The notes beneath the pieces are model-generated. The model was given only the letters and a program-made list of their open reading frames with translations. It had not been told where the DNA came from and did not search any database. This document shows positions 30,210 through 40,820 of a DNA stretch of 64,000 nucleotides, in pieces. Positions within the stretch are counted from its first letter, which is position 1. Every line of letters starts with the position of its first letter. The stretch comes from VRUE01 sp963728835. GTDB lineage: Bacteria; Actinomycetota; Thermoleophilia; Solirubrobacterales; 70-9. Both the position numbers and the translations under genes were made by a program. The DNA lies in NCBI GenBank assembly GCA_963728835.1, contig CAVSKZ010000001.1:186001-250000 (forward strand), read 5' to 3'.

Positions 30210-31299
30210 ATGAGCGATGAGCTCGTAGCTCTCGCCACGCAACTGCTCGGCTACGACACCTCCGAGCCAGACGGGGTGCTCGAAGCCGCCGGATTCGTCA
30301 AAGGCTGGCTGGAGGCCCGGGGGATCGAGGCCTCTCACGACGAGGTCCGCGGGCTGCCGGTGCTGCGCGCCGAGGTGGGGCCGCAGGACGCCCCGACGGT
30401 CGTTCTGCACGGGCACCTCGACGTCGTCCCGGGGCTGCCGGGCCAGTTCGACCCGCGGGTCGATGGCGACCGGCTCTACGGGCGCGGCGCCTACGACATG
30501 AAGGGGGCGCTGGCGGCGATGCTGCTGACGACGGCCGCGATGCGCGAGCAGGACGAGGTGCGGGTGCGGCTGGGGATCGTCGGCGACGAGGAGTCCGAGG
30601 AGGAAGTCGACCGCGGCAGCGACCGGCTCGTCGACAGCGGCTTCACCGGCGACTTCGCGATCACCGGCGAGCCGACCGACCTGCACATCGGCGTCGAGGC
30701 CAAGGGCGTTCTGGCTCTACGGGTCCAGGTCAGCGGCGTGGCCGCCCACGGCGCCACTCCCTGGCTGGGCGACAACGCCGTCCTGAGGGCGATCGACGTT
30801 TTCCGCAGTATCGAGTCGCTACCGTTCGCCCGGCACAGCTCTGAGCTGTTCGACCGCCCCTCGATCAACCTCGGCCGGATCCTGGGCGGCGACGCGCTCA
30901 ACAAGGTGCCCGACCGATGCGCGATCGACGTCGACATCCGCTACCTGCCCGACCAGGATCCGGCCAGCCTGCTGGAGCAGGTCCAGGGCATCCCCGACGC
31001 CGAGGTCGAGCAGCTGTTCACGCGCCCGCCGGCCGTCGTCGACCGCAACCTCGCCTACGTGCGGGCGCTTCGCCACGCGGCCACCGAGCACCACGACGGC
31101 GAGCCGATGAGCGTCGGCCGCGACGGTGCCTCCGACGCCGTCTCCTTCCTGCGGGTTGGCGTGCCGGCGGTCGAGTTCGGCCCCGTCGGCGAAGGGCACC
31201 ATGGCCCGGAGGAGTGGGTCTCGGTCTCCTCCCTGCACACCTACCGGCAGACGCTCGACACCTTCCTGCGCTCGCTTCCCGCCCGAGCTCGACGCCTGA
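30210..31299 (+). CDS. M20 family metallopeptidase/deacylase
   Basis: Zinc-dependent amidohydrolase of the succinyl-diaminopimelate desuccinylase / ArgE / carboxypeptidase group. Metal ligands appear in VVLHGHLDVVPG and RGAYDMKGALAAMLL, the catalytic Glu in VGDEESEEE, and further ligands in ITGEPTDLHIG and EFGPVGEGHHGPEE. The dimerisation domain holds GVAAHGATPWLGDNAV. The uncorrected frame runs to 31313, overlapping the next gene. Skipping one C before GAG at about 31284 gives LPAELDA and a TGA at 31297-31299, which fits family ends and gene spacing. The exact substrate cannot be told from sequence. Confidence 0.85.
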
Positions 31300-31305
31300 C
31301 CCGCC

Positions 31306-32913
31306 GTGGCTGACGCCGGCCTCAGCAAGCCACCGCCCACCGGCGACCACGAGCCGGCACCGAAGCCGAAGCGCTTCTGGTGGCGCTTCACGCTCGGCTC
31401 GGTGGTGATCGTCACCACCGTCGCCGCCGCCACCGCCGCCAGCATCCTCCTCTACGTCGGCAGCATCGCCGACGCCCTCTCGCACAACGACGTGCTGCAG
31501 AACAAAGTCCAGCGCGTCCTCGCCAAGACCCAGGGCGGGGAGCCGCAGAACATCCTCATCATCGGCTCCGACAAGCGGGCCTCAGAACCGGAAGACACGG
31601 GTCGCTCCGACACGACGATCCTGCTCCGCCTCGACCCCGACAAGAACGCGATCGCGCTGATGTCGATCCCGCGCGACCTCGAAGTCGAGATCCCGGGGGT
31701 GGGAACAGAAAAGTTCACCGCCGCCTTTGCCTACGGGGGCCCCAAGCTCACCCTGCAGGTGGTCAAGGAACTCACTGGGCTGCCGATCAATCACGTCGTC
31801 AACGTCGACTACCTCGGCTTCGTCCGCGCCGTCTACGCGATCGGCTGCGTCTACGTCGACATCGACCGCCGCTACTACCACTCCAACGCGGAATCCTCCG
31901 AACAGTACGCGGAGATCAACGTGCAGCCCGGATACCAGCTGATGTGCGGGAAAAGGGCGCTGGAGTACGTGCGCTACCGCCACACCGACACCGACATCGT
32001 CCGCGCCGCCCGCCAGCAGGACTTCCTCAGCGCCGCCCGCCAGCGGGTGCCGATCAAGGACCTGGTCCTCGGCAGCAACGAACTGATCGACGTCTTCACC
32101 CAGTACACGACCTCCGACATCAGCGACACGAAGGCGATGCTCGAGGTGCTGGAGCTGTTCATCGCCTCGCGCAACGCGACCATCAACGAGGTCGACTTCC
32201 CGGCCGAACTGGGGCCGAGCTTCGTCTACTCCTCGCCGGAGCAGATCGCCGGCGCCGTCGACAAGTTCCTCGGCATCGAAGCCAGCGGCGGGCCGCGCGG
32301 CTCTCTGGACGAGGCCGAGTCCAAGTCGAAGGGCAAGAAGAGCAAGCAGGGGAAGGCGAAGAAGAAGCCGAAGCCGAAGGTAAAGCCCAAGCCGCCCGGC
32401 AGCGACGGCCTGAGCCCGGCGGGCGAAGCCGGCAAGGCGGAGGCGAAGGTCGTGGCCCGCAAGGTCAACCACGGCTTCCCGGTCTTCTACCCGAGCCGCC
32501 TGCCTCCCGGCGCCGCCTACGAGGAAAGCAACCCCTACCTGCACATCCAGGATCCGCGCGTCTACCACTTCAAGGACACCGACGGAGACCGCCACGGCGC
32601 CTACCGGATGGTGATCACGCTCGACCTGCCCGACGGCACCCATTACTTCGGCATGCAGGGGATCCAGGGTTGGAGCGACCCCCCGATCCTCGGCGGTCCG
32701 AGCATCGAGCAGGAGATCCGCGGCCGCGACTATGAGATCTTCCTCGACGGCGACAGGATCAAATTGATCGCCTGGCACCGGGGGGATAACACCTACTGGG
32801 TCTCGAACAGTCTGCTGCGGGTACTGACCAACGACCAGATGGTCGGGATGGCACGCTCGGCACAGGTCGTCATTCCGAACAAGAAGCCGAAGAAGGGAAG
32901 GGTGCAGCGATGA
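31306..32913 (+). CDS. LytR-CpsA-Psr (LCP) wall-polymer ligase with extra C-terminal domain
   Basis: Membrane-anchored enzyme that transfers lipid-linked polymers (teichoic acid, arabinogalactan or capsule) to peptidoglycan. An N-terminal Pro-rich cytosolic tail is followed by a single membrane helix (about residues 25-50). The LCP domain has NILIIGSDKRA, GRSDTTILLRLDPD, IPRDLEVEIPG and GKRALEYVRYRHTDTDI with the conserved arginines. After residue 325 comes a Lys/Pro-rich linker of about 45 residues, then about 160 residues starting FPVFYPSRLPPGA that I do not recognise. The GTG start is at 31306; the stop overlaps the next gene by four bases. Confidence 0.85.
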   Translation: MADAGLSKPPPTGDHEPAPKPKRFWWRFTLGSVVIVTTVAAATAASILLYVGSIADALSHNDVLQNKVQRVLAKTQGGEPQNILIIGSDKRASEPEDTGRSDTTILLRLDPDKNAIALMSIPRDLEVEIPGVGTEKFTAAFAYGGPKLTLQVVKELTGLPINHVVNVDYLGFVRAVYAIGCVYVDIDRRYYHSNAESSEQYAEINVQPGYQLMCGKRALEYVRYRHTDTDIVRAARQQDFLSAARQRVPIKDLVLGSNELIDVFTQYTTSDISDTKAMLEVLELFIASRNATINEVDFPAELGPSFVYSSPEQIAGAVDKFLGIEASGGPRGSLDEAESKSKGKKSKQGKAKKKPKPKVKPKPPGSDGLSPAGEAGKAEAKVVARKVNHGFPVFYPSRLPPGAAYEESNPYLHIQDPRVYHFKDTDGDRHGAYRMVITLDLPDGTHYFGMQGIQGWSDPPILGGPSIEQEIRGRDYEIFLDGDRIKLIAWHRGDNTYWVSNSLLRVLTNDQMVGMARSAQVVIPNKKPKKGRVQR

Positions 32914-34214
32914 CAGGGGATAGAGAGCCGATCGGAGTGATTGGAGTCGGTTGGGTCGGCCTGGTGACGGCTGCGTGCTTCGCCGAGCTCGGCCATCCGG
33001 TCGTCGCACGCGACATCCTCGCCGAGAAGGTCGAGGCCCTCTCGCGCGGCGAGATCACGATCCACGAGCCCGGCCTCGAGGAGCTGCTGAAGCGCAACGC
33101 GGAGCGCCTGACGTTCACGACGGACATGCCGGAGCTGCTCGCCGGGGCGCGGCTGCTGTTCGTCTGCGTCGACACGCCGCCGACCCGCTCGGGGGACGCG
33201 GACCTCTCGCGGGTGCGGGCGGTGGTCGAGGAGCTGCCGGTGGACGGAGAGCACGTGCTGGTGATGAAGAGCACCGTGCCGGCGGGGACCGGCAACTCGA
33301 TCTGCCGCGACCGGCCCGGCCTCCCCTACGTCTCCTGTCCGGAGTTCCTCAAGGAGGGCACGGCGGTCGAGGACTTCATGCACCCCGACCGGGTCGTGAT
33401 CGGCGCCGGCGCCGGCGACGAGACGGCCGGCGACGCGGTCGCCGCTCTCTATGAGCCCCTCGGCGGCGAGGTGGTGCGCACCGACGTCGCCAGCGCCGAG
33501 ATGATCAAGCTCGCCTCCAACGCCTTTCTCGCCACCAAGATCTCCTTCGTCAACGAGATCGCCAACGTCTGCGAGGAGGTCGGCGCCGACGTCGCCGAAG
33601 TCGCCCGCGGCATGGGCCTCGACCAGCGCATCGGCCCAGCCTTCCTGCGCGCCGGCATCGGCTACGGGGGCTCCTGCTTCCCCAAGGACGTCAGCGCGCT
33701 GAAGATGCTGGCGGGCAACAGCGGCTACCACTTCCAGCTGCTCGGCTCGGTGATCGAGGTGAACGAGCTGCAGAAGCGGCGCGTCGTGCAGAAGCTGCAG
33801 AAGCACGTCGGCCCGCTGGCCGGCAAGCGCGTCGCCCTGCTGGGCCTCGCCTTCAAGCCCGACACCGACGACATGCGCGAGGCCTCGAGCCTCGTGCTGG
33901 CGGCGCGGCTGCAGGGGGAGGATGCCGAGGTCACCGCCTATGACCCGGTCGCGGCTCCCGCCGCGGGGGCGCTGCTCGACGGGGTCGAGTTCCGCGACTC
34001 GGCGCTGGGGGCGCTCGAAGGAGCGGACGCGGCGGTCCTCGTCACCGAGTGGCCCGAGTTCGCGGCGCTCGACTGGGGCGTCGCGGCCGAGCGGATGACG
34101 CGGCCGCTGCTGATCGACGGGCGCAACTTCCTCGACTCAGGCATGCTCAGGGCCGCTGGCTTCGAGTACGAGGGCATCGGCCGGGCGGTCGAAGCGTCCG
34201 TGCGAACGGGATGA
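32910..34214 (+). CDS. UDP-glucose/GDP-mannose dehydrogenase family protein
   Basis: NAD-dependent four-electron oxidation of a nucleotide sugar to a uronic acid, most likely UDP-glucose 6-dehydrogenase. 434 residues. N-terminal Rossmann IGVIGVGWVGLVTAACFAEL; catalytic cysteine in GIGYGGSCFPKDVSAL; central FLATKISFVNEIANVCE; C-terminal domain ALLGLAFKPDTDDMREASS. The ATG overlaps the LCP stop by four bases, so uronate-containing surface polymer and its ligase are coupled. Frame intact. Confidence 0.9.
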   Translation: MTGDREPIGVIGVGWVGLVTAACFAELGHPVVARDILAEKVEALSRGEITIHEPGLEELLKRNAERLTFTTDMPELLAGARLLFVCVDTPPTRSGDADLSRVRAVVEELPVDGEHVLVMKSTVPAGTGNSICRDRPGLPYVSCPEFLKEGTAVEDFMHPDRVVIGAGAGDETAGDAVAALYEPLGGEVVRTDVASAEMIKLASNAFLATKISFVNEIANVCEEVGADVAEVARGMGLDQRIGPAFLRAGIGYGGSCFPKDVSALKMLAGNSGYHFQLLGSVIEVNELQKRRVVQKLQKHVGPLAGKRVALLGLAFKPDTDDMREASSLVLAARLQGEDAEVTAYDPVAAPAAGALLDGVEFRDSALGALEGADAAVLVTEWPEFAALDWGVAAERMTRPLLIDGRNFLDSGMLRAAGFEYEGIGRAVEASVRTG

Positions 34215-34230
34215 TCGACCCCTAGTGCAT

Positions 34231-34311
34231 CTGGCCGAGCAGACCAAGGACGCAGGGAGCGTGGCGTGCTCTGCACGCGAGCGACTGAGGACGCCGGTGT
34301 GCGCCGGCCAG
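34231..34311. repeat. Hairpin repeat, family B copy 1
   Basis: About 80 bases in a 106-base gap. The core (34246-34297) begins AAGGACGCAGGGAGCGTGGC, folds through GCGTGC-TCT-GCACGC, and ends GAGGACGCCGG. Outer CTGGCC/GGCCAG arms flank it. The reverse complement of the same core lies at 59149-59200. Confidence 0.65.
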
Positions 34312-34320
34312 AGGCGCTAG

Positions 34321-35304
34321 GTGCAGGCGATCGTTCTCGTGGGGGGCGAGGGGACGCGGCTGCGGCCGCTGACCGAGTCGGTGCCGAAGCCGGCGCTCAC
34401 ACTCGTCGACCGCCCCTTCCTCGCCTACATGATCGAGTGGCTGGCCGGGCATGGCGTCACCGAGGTGGTGCTTGCCTGCGGCTTCCTGCCCGACGTGCTG
34501 GGCGAGGCGCTCGCCGGTGAGGAGGAGCGCGCCGGGGTCGCGATCCGCTACGTGGTCGAGCCTGAGCGCCGCGGAACCGCAGGGGCGATCCGCTTCGCCG
34601 CCGACGAGCTCGGCGACCGGCTCGACGATCGCTTTCTCGCCCTCAACGGCGACGTTCTCACCGACCTCGACCTCTCCGGCCTGCTCGGTGCCCACCGCGA
34701 GCGCGGGGCACGGGCGACGCTGGGCCTGCACCCGGTGGAGGACTCCTCCGCCTACGGGCTGGTGCGCACTGGCGACGGGGGGGAGGTCCTCGAGTTCCTC
34801 GAGAAGACCGGCGAGCGGGCGCCGGGTGAGATCAATGCCGGGATGTACGTGCTCGAGCGCTCGGTGCTCGAGCTGATCCCTCCAGGCGAGGAGGTCTCGA
34901 TCGAGCGCGACGTCTTCCCCCGCCTGGTGGGCGACGGCCTCCACGGCCTCTGCCTGGATGGCTACTGGATGGACATCGGCACGCCGGAGCGCTACCTGCA
35001 GGCGAGCTGGGACATCCTCGAGCGGCGAGTCGAGACGCGCGTGGAGCCGACGGCGCCGGGGATTCTGGTGGCGCCCGGTGCGGCAGTCTCAACGGGTGCG
35101 AGGGTCAGGCCGCGAGCCGTGATCGGCCCCGCCTGCCAGGTGGGGGAGGGCGCTGAGGTCCGCGATTCCGTTCTGCTCGAGGGTTGCGTGCTCGGCGAGG
35201 GGGCGCGCGTCAGCGGCTCGATCCTCTCGGCCGGGGTGGAGGTGCCCGCCGGCGCCCGCCTGGACGGCGCCGTTGTCGGCCGGGGGGAAAGAGTTCCGGC
35301 CTGA
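34321..35304 (+). CDS. Sugar-1-phosphate nucleotidyltransferase (mannose-1-P guanylyltransferase-like)
   Basis: Makes an NDP-sugar from NTP and a sugar phosphate. 327 residues. N-terminal signature VLVGGEGTRLRPLTESVPKP with the catalytic GxGTRLRPLT loop; LALNGDVLTDLDL metal site; EFLEKTGERAPGEINAGMYV; then a left-handed beta-helix tail of GA/VG repeats (about residues 245-325). The start is a GTG at 34321 right after the family B repeat. Neighbouring ugd and isomerase genes point to surface polysaccharide precursors. Substrate specificity (GDP-mannose or UDP/dTDP-glucose) is not certain. Confidence 0.82.
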   Translation: MQAIVLVGGEGTRLRPLTESVPKPALTLVDRPFLAYMIEWLAGHGVTEVVLACGFLPDVLGEALAGEEERAGVAIRYVVEPERRGTAGAIRFAADELGDRLDDRFLALNGDVLTDLDLSGLLGAHRERGARATLGLHPVEDSSAYGLVRTGDGGEVLEFLEKTGERAPGEINAGMYVLERSVLELIPPGEEVSIERDVFPRLVGDGLHGLCLDGYWMDIGTPERYLQASWDILERRVETRVEPTAPGILVAPGAAVSTGARVRPRAVIGPACQVGEGAEVRDSVLLEGCVLGEGARVSGSILSAGVEVPAGARLDGAVVGRGERVPA

Positions 35305-35322
35305 GGGTCGAAGTCCCGTCCC

Positions 35323-36295
35323 ATGCTCGACGACGTCCTCGCGATACCCGACCACCTGCGTGACGCGCTCTGGCGAGTCGACTCGGCGCGGCTCGAGCCT
35401 GCCGACGCAGCGGGCTTGATGGTTTGCGGCATGGGGGGCTCGGCGATTGGCGGCGACCTTGCCGCGGCGGCCCTGGGCGACCGGCTCACCCGTCCGCTGA
35501 TGACCGTGCGCGGCTATGCGCTGCCGAGCTGGGTCACCCCCGAGTGGACGGTCCTCTGCTCCAGCTACTCCGGCGATACCGAGGAGACCCTGGCCTGCTT
35601 CGAGGCGGCCGAGGCCCTCGGCGCACGGCGGATCGTCGCCGGCACGGGGGGCGCCCTCGCCGACGGCGCGCGCGCAGCCGGCGTGCCGGTGATCGGGCTG
35701 CCGGGGCTGCTGCCCGCGCCGCGGACCGCGATCGCCTACATGCTGGTCTGTGCGACCGAGGTGGCCGCCGTCGTCGGGATCGCCCCCCGGGTTCACACCG
35801 AGATAGACGCCGCGGCCGCTTTCCTGGCCGAGCGGTCCGCCGAGCTGCAGGCCCTGGCCTCCGAGCTGGCGAGCGGTCTCGACGGGGCTGTGCCCGTGAT
35901 CGTGGGAGCCGACCTCACCGCGCCGGTCGCCCGTCGCTGGAAGACGCAGGTCAACGAGAACTCCAAGCTCCACGCCTTCTTCTCCGAGCTGCCCGAGGCC
36001 GACCACAACGAGATCTGCGGCTGGGGAGGCGGAGCTTTCTCGGCCGTCTTGCTCGAAGACTCCGACCAGCATCCGCGAGAGCGCCGCCGCTTCGAGCTGA
36101 CCGCGGAGGCGATCGCCCGGACCGGCGCCGGCGCGATCCGCGTCGAGACGCGCGGCGAGACCCGCGTCGCCCGCCTGCTCTGGGCGATGATGCTGGGCGA
36201 TCTGGTCTCGCTCGCCCTGGCAGAGGCGCGCGGGGTCGACCCGCTCCCCGTCGAGGCGATCGACGACTTCAAGACAGACTCTGGGCAAGCCTTAG
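35323..36295 (+). CDS. SIS-domain phosphoglucose/phosphomannose isomerase
   Basis: Bifunctional glucose-6-P/mannose-6-P isomerase of the archaeal/actinobacterial SIS type. N-terminal SIS domain: VCGMGGSAIGGDLAAAAL and CSSYSGDTEETLACFE. Second SIS domain: ARRWKTQVNENSKLHAFFSELPEADHNE (split here as TQVNENSK and LPEADHNEICGW), which carries the catalytic Glu/His. The frame is intact until the last codons, where a T at about 36280 must be skipped; DFKTDLGKP then meets a TAG at 36293-36295. Uncorrected, the frame runs through repeat A2 and beyond. Provides mannose-6-P for the adjacent nucleotidyltransferase. Confidence 0.83.
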
Positions 36296-36314
36296 CTGAG
36301 TGCCGAAACGGGGT

Positions 36315-36390
36315 GGGCCGTCGGGGTCCCTCTCCAAAACGCTCGGCAGGAGCCTCGCTGGAGTGTTTTGGAGAGGGACCCCGACGGCCC
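36315..36390. repeat. Hairpin repeat, family A copy 2
   Basis: Perfect 26-bp arms (start GGGCCGTCGGGGTCCCTCTC, end AAAAC) and a 24-base loop (GCTCGGCAGGAGCCTCGCTG...). Loop and inner arm match copy 1 at 18242 in reverse orientation. It lies 20 bases after the isomerase stop. Confidence 0.75.
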
Positions 36391-36519
36391 TTCAAGCTGC
36401 GAGCCGACTTCAGGGTCCCCAAGCTTTCACGAAGCGACGTTCCTCGGCGGGGTTTCGGGGTCCGGAGGGCGCAGAGCCTCGGCCGGGAGCTCGCTCTCCG
36501 AAGCTTGTGGGCTGTCGAG
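36391..36519. other. Spacer between repeats A2 and A3
   Basis: 129 bases with no supported gene start. It contains CAGGGTCCCCAAGCTTTC, resembling CAGGGTCCCCGAGCTTTT at 18089-18106, and GGCTGTCGAGGGGACGCCGG, which also precedes copy 1. So repeats of family A sit in a longer composite unit. The uncorrected PAP2 frame crosses this stretch on the minus strand. Confidence 0.45.
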
Positions 36520-37542
36520 GGGACGCCGGGATCCCCTCCCCAAAACACTCCAGCGAGGCTCCCGCCGAGCGTTTTGGGGAGGGACACCCCGGCCTCCCCA
36601 ACTCCAGCCGCCTGCTTTACGACCTTCCCACCAGGCCCAGGCAGCCATCACCGCCCCGGCGTAGATCCAGCCGAGCAGGACGTCGAAGAAGTAGTGCTCA
36701 CCCGTCGCCATCAGCGTCAGGCCCATCGCCACGGGGTAGAGCGCCAGCAGGGGGCGCCAGAGCGGTCGCACCCGGCTCCAGAGAAACAGCGCCACCAGCG
36801 TCACGAACGCCGTGTGCAGCGAGGGCACCGCGGCGACGAGATTGACGCCCTCCTGGCCTTTCTCGAAGATGCCCGAGGTACCCACCGAGAGGATCTCCCA
36901 GCCCTTGCCCGTGGTCCGGTGCACCTCGCCGAGGAGCCCCTGCTCCCCGGCCATCCAGGGCGGCGCCGCGGGGAAGAGGATGTAGGTCGCCAGCCCGGCG
37001 AGCGCGAGGCTGACGAGGCGCTTGGTGAACTGCAGGAAAGACGCCCGGTCGCGCGCCCAGAGCACGCCCGCGACCGCGAAGGGGACGATGAAGTACGAGG
37101 TGTAGACGAGCGTGAAGGCGATGTCCCACCAGGTCACCGACCCGGGCCGGTACAGGTGCTCCTGCAGCCACTCGGTCGGCGTCTCGCCGAAGAAGACGAA
37201 GCGGTCGAAGTCGATCATCGGCCAGAAGTGGACCCCGATGCCCAGCGAGTCGGCCGCGCCGCGGGTGAAGTCGTACACGGCGAGGATGGCCACCAGGGGC
37301 AGCCAGTCGAGCAGCAGCTGCCCGATCTCCCGTGGCGGCCGGCCGATCGATACGCAGGCCAGCGCCCCGCAGGTCCAGGCGATCACGAGCTCCCGCTGCA
37401 CTGGAACCCCGTAGGTGGCGGTGTAGGCGGCCAGGGCCACCGCGTAGAGGGCGAGCGCGCAGCCTCGCGCCACCGCCCAGGGCGCCGGCGTCGCCTTGGG
37501 CGCCGACTCTGCCCCCAGCGCGGCGAACTCAGCTGTGCTCAT
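36427..37542 (-). CDS. PAP2-family phosphatase/transferase, 3' end running into repeat A3
   Basis: Integral membrane PAP2 enzyme resembling inositol-phosphoceramide-synthase-like lipid phosphatases. Visible motifs: PSLHTAFVTLVALFLW (motif 2, catalytic His) and MATGEHYFFDVLLGW (motif 3). About six membrane helices. The ATG at 37542 follows GGAGAGGACGAGGAGC. The conserved protein ends near 36607 (AWWEGRKAGG). The frame then continues about 60 residues through repeat A3 (GRGVPPQNARREP...) to a TGA at 36427. This tail is probably repeat-derived, or the true stop is lost to a shift. Divergent from ahcY. Confidence 0.75.
   Translation of the reverse strand: MSTAEFAALGAESAPKATPAPWAVARGCALALYAVALAAYTATYGVPVQRELVIAWTCGALACVSIGRPPREIGQLLLDWLPLVAILAVYDFTRGAADSLGIGVHFWPMIDFDRFVFFGETPTEWLQEHLYRPGSVTWWDIAFTLVYTSYFIVPFAVAGVLWARDRASFLQFTKRLVSLALAGLATYILFPAAPPWMAGEQGLLGEVHRTTGKGWEILSVGTSGIFEKGQEGVNLVAAVPSLHTAFVTLVALFLWSRVRPLWRPLLALYPVAMGLTLMATGEHYFFDVLLGWIYAGAVMAAWAWWEGRKAGGWSWGGRGVPPQNARREPRWSVLGRGSRRPLDSPQASESELPAEALRPPDPETPPRNVAS
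36520..36597. repeat. Hairpin repeat, family A copy 3 (imperfect)
   Basis: Left arm GGGACGCCGGGATCCCCTCC.., loop ACTCCAGCGAGGCTCCCGCC.., right arm with a few mismatches. Same orientation as copy 1 and opposite to copy 2, 130 bases away, so copies 2 and 3 form a head-to-head pair. It falls within the 3' end of the PAP2 reading frame. Confidence 0.7.
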
Positions 37543-37650
37543 GCTCCTCGTCCTCTCCAGGCGGGACAGCCTCTCAGATCCGGGAGCGCTTGGGCACACC
37601 TGCGCCGCCATCAACGTATTCTTTGCCTTTCCCGATTGTGAAAGGAATCG

Positions 37651-39069
<1,419 letters not shown>

Positions 39070-39090
39070 CGGGCTCGACCGCCTGAGTCG

Positions 39091-40101
39091 ATGAGGGCGA
39101 TGATCCTGGCCGCAGGGCTCGGCACGCGGCTGCGGCCGATCACCTACGCGATGCCGAAGCCGATGGTGCCGGTATTGAACCGGCCGGTGATGGAGCACAT
39201 CGTGCGCCTGCTGGCGCAGCACGGGTTCGGCGAGGCGATCGCCAACCTGCACTGGTTTCCGGAGACGATCGAGGGCCACTTCGGCGACGGTCGGGAACTC
39301 GGCATCGAGCTCTCCTACAGCCACGAGGAGCAGCTGCTCGGCACCTCCGGCGGCGTCCGCAACGCCGCCGGCTTCCTCGGCGACTCCTTCCTGGTCATCT
39401 CCGGCGACGCTCTCACCGACATCGACCTCGCCGCGATGCGCGAGTTCCACGAGTCCCACGACGGCGTCGCCACGCTGGCTACCAAGCGGGTCTCCGACAC
39501 CAGCCAGTTCGGGGTCGCGATCACCGGCGCCGACGGGCGCATCCAGGGGTTCCAGGAGAAGCCCGACCCCTCCGAAGCGCTCTCGGACCTGGCCAACTGC
39601 GGCATCTACATGTTCCGTTCGGAGATCTTCGACTTCTTCCCCGCTCCCGGCACGAGCCTGGCTGCGCGGGAGGACGATCCGCCCGGCTTCGCCGACTGGG
39701 CGATGGACGTCTTTCCGGCGCTGCTGGAGAGCGACGTGCCCTTCTACTCGCACGAGATCGATGCCTACTGGAACGACATCGGCAATCTCGAGGAGCTGCG
39801 CCAGGGAAACCTCGACGCGCTGCTCGGGGAGGTGCGGGTCGAGGTCGCGGCGCCGGAGGTGGCAGGCGGCATTCGCGCGGCCAGCCCGCTCGAGGGCGCC
39901 GAGGTCGAGGGGCCGGTCCTGATCGGTGCCGGCGTGGAGCTCGGCGCCGGCGCCCGCATCGAGGGGCCGGCGATCGTCGGCGACGCCTGCCGGATCGGTG
40001 CCGGCGCCTGGGTCCGCGACTCGATCCTCCTCGAAGGGGCCGAGCTGGGGCCCGAAGCGATGCTGATCGGCGCCATCGCGGGTCGCGTCGCAAAGAAATA
40101 G
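39091..40101 (+). CDS. Sugar-1-phosphate nucleotidyltransferase, second copy
   Basis: 336-residue NTP transferase, paralogous to the one at 34321. N-terminus MRAMILAAGLGTRLRPITYA with the catalytic loop; GTSGGVRNAAGFLGD; LVISGDALTDIDL; FQEKPDPSEALSDLANCGIY. After residue 245 comes a left-handed beta-helix tail (GAGVELGAGARIEGPAIVG). It follows ahcY by 21 bases. Likely product GDP-mannose or another NDP-hexose for envelope glycans; specificity not determined by sequence. Confidence 0.82.
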   Translation: MRAMILAAGLGTRLRPITYAMPKPMVPVLNRPVMEHIVRLLAQHGFGEAIANLHWFPETIEGHFGDGRELGIELSYSHEEQLLGTSGGVRNAAGFLGDSFLVISGDALTDIDLAAMREFHESHDGVATLATKRVSDTSQFGVAITGADGRIQGFQEKPDPSEALSDLANCGIYMFRSEIFDFFPAPGTSLAAREDDPPGFADWAMDVFPALLESDVPFYSHEIDAYWNDIGNLEELRQGNLDALLGEVRVEVAAPEVAGGIRAASPLEGAEVEGPVLIGAGVELGAGARIEGPAIVGDACRIGAGAWVRDSILLEGAELGPEAMLIGAIAGRVAKK

Positions 40102-40157
40102 CGCTCCCGTGACACCTTGCGCGCCACGGGTGCGGGGCGGCCCCGCAGGATCGTGGC

Positions 40158-40781
40158 GTGAGTGTCTCCCACGCCGTCGCCGGCGCTCTGCTGCCCTCCC
40201 TGTGCGCCGCCTGCGGGCGCTCCTGCCGCCCCGGCGCCGTCGCCTGCACGCGGTGCACGCGAAGGCTCGCCGAGGCCAGGCCGCTCGCGGGAAGCGGCCC
40301 GCAGGGCGTGGATCGCACCTGGTCCTCGGCGCCGCACGAGGGGGTGGCGCGGGACCTGGTCGCGGCGCTCAAGTTCCGTCGCCTGCTCCCGGTGGCCGGG
40401 TTGATGGCGGAGCGGATCCAGTGGCTCGCCCCCGCGAGCCTGCTGAGCGGTGCGATCGTGCCGGTGCCGACGGCGCCGCTGCGCTCCCTGGCGCGCGGCT
40501 TCGACCCGGCCGCGGAGATCGCCGCGGCGCTGGCGGCGGTGGCCGAGATGCCGCTGACCGGCTGCCTCCGGCGCAGCGGGGGCGGACGCCAGGTGGGCCG
40601 GCGCCGCGCCGATCGGCTGGGCCACCCGCCGCAGGTGAGCGTCCGGGGCGAGGTGCCGCGCAGCGTCCTACTCGTCGACGACGTGCTCACCACCGGCGCG
40701 ACCCTCTCGGCCTGCGCCCGGGCCCTGCGTAGCGGCGGCGCCATCCGGGTAGTCGCAATCACCTTTACCCAGAGGCTGTAG
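40158..40781 (+). CDS. comF: ComF-family phosphoribosyltransferase-like protein
   Basis: 207-residue ComF/GntX-type protein. The N-terminal zinc-finger-like cysteines (LCAACGRSCRPGAVACTRC) precede a type I PRTase domain with the PRPP loop SVLLVDDVLTTGATLSACA. In naturally competent bacteria ComF aids uptake of single-stranded DNA; elsewhere its role is unclear. GTG start at 40158. The first frame region has no strong ribosome-binding site. Precedes hpf by about 40 bases. Confidence 0.82.
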   Translation: MSVSHAVAGALLPSLCAACGRSCRPGAVACTRCTRRLAEARPLAGSGPQGVDRTWSSAPHEGVARDLVAALKFRRLLPVAGLMAERIQWLAPASLLSGAIVPVPTAPLRSLARGFDPAAEIAAALAAVAEMPLTGCLRRSGGGRQVGRRRADRLGHPPQVSVRGEVPRSVLLVDDVLTTGATLSACARALRSGGAIRVVAITFTQRL

Positions 40782-40820
40782 GGGCGTAGCATCGGGAGAC
40801 CGACACCACAAGGAGGCATG

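Noticed and set aside
28263..30686. 807-residue minus-strand frame over atpD and atpC
   Set aside because: Codon shadow of highly conserved ATP synthase genes; no domain or start signal.
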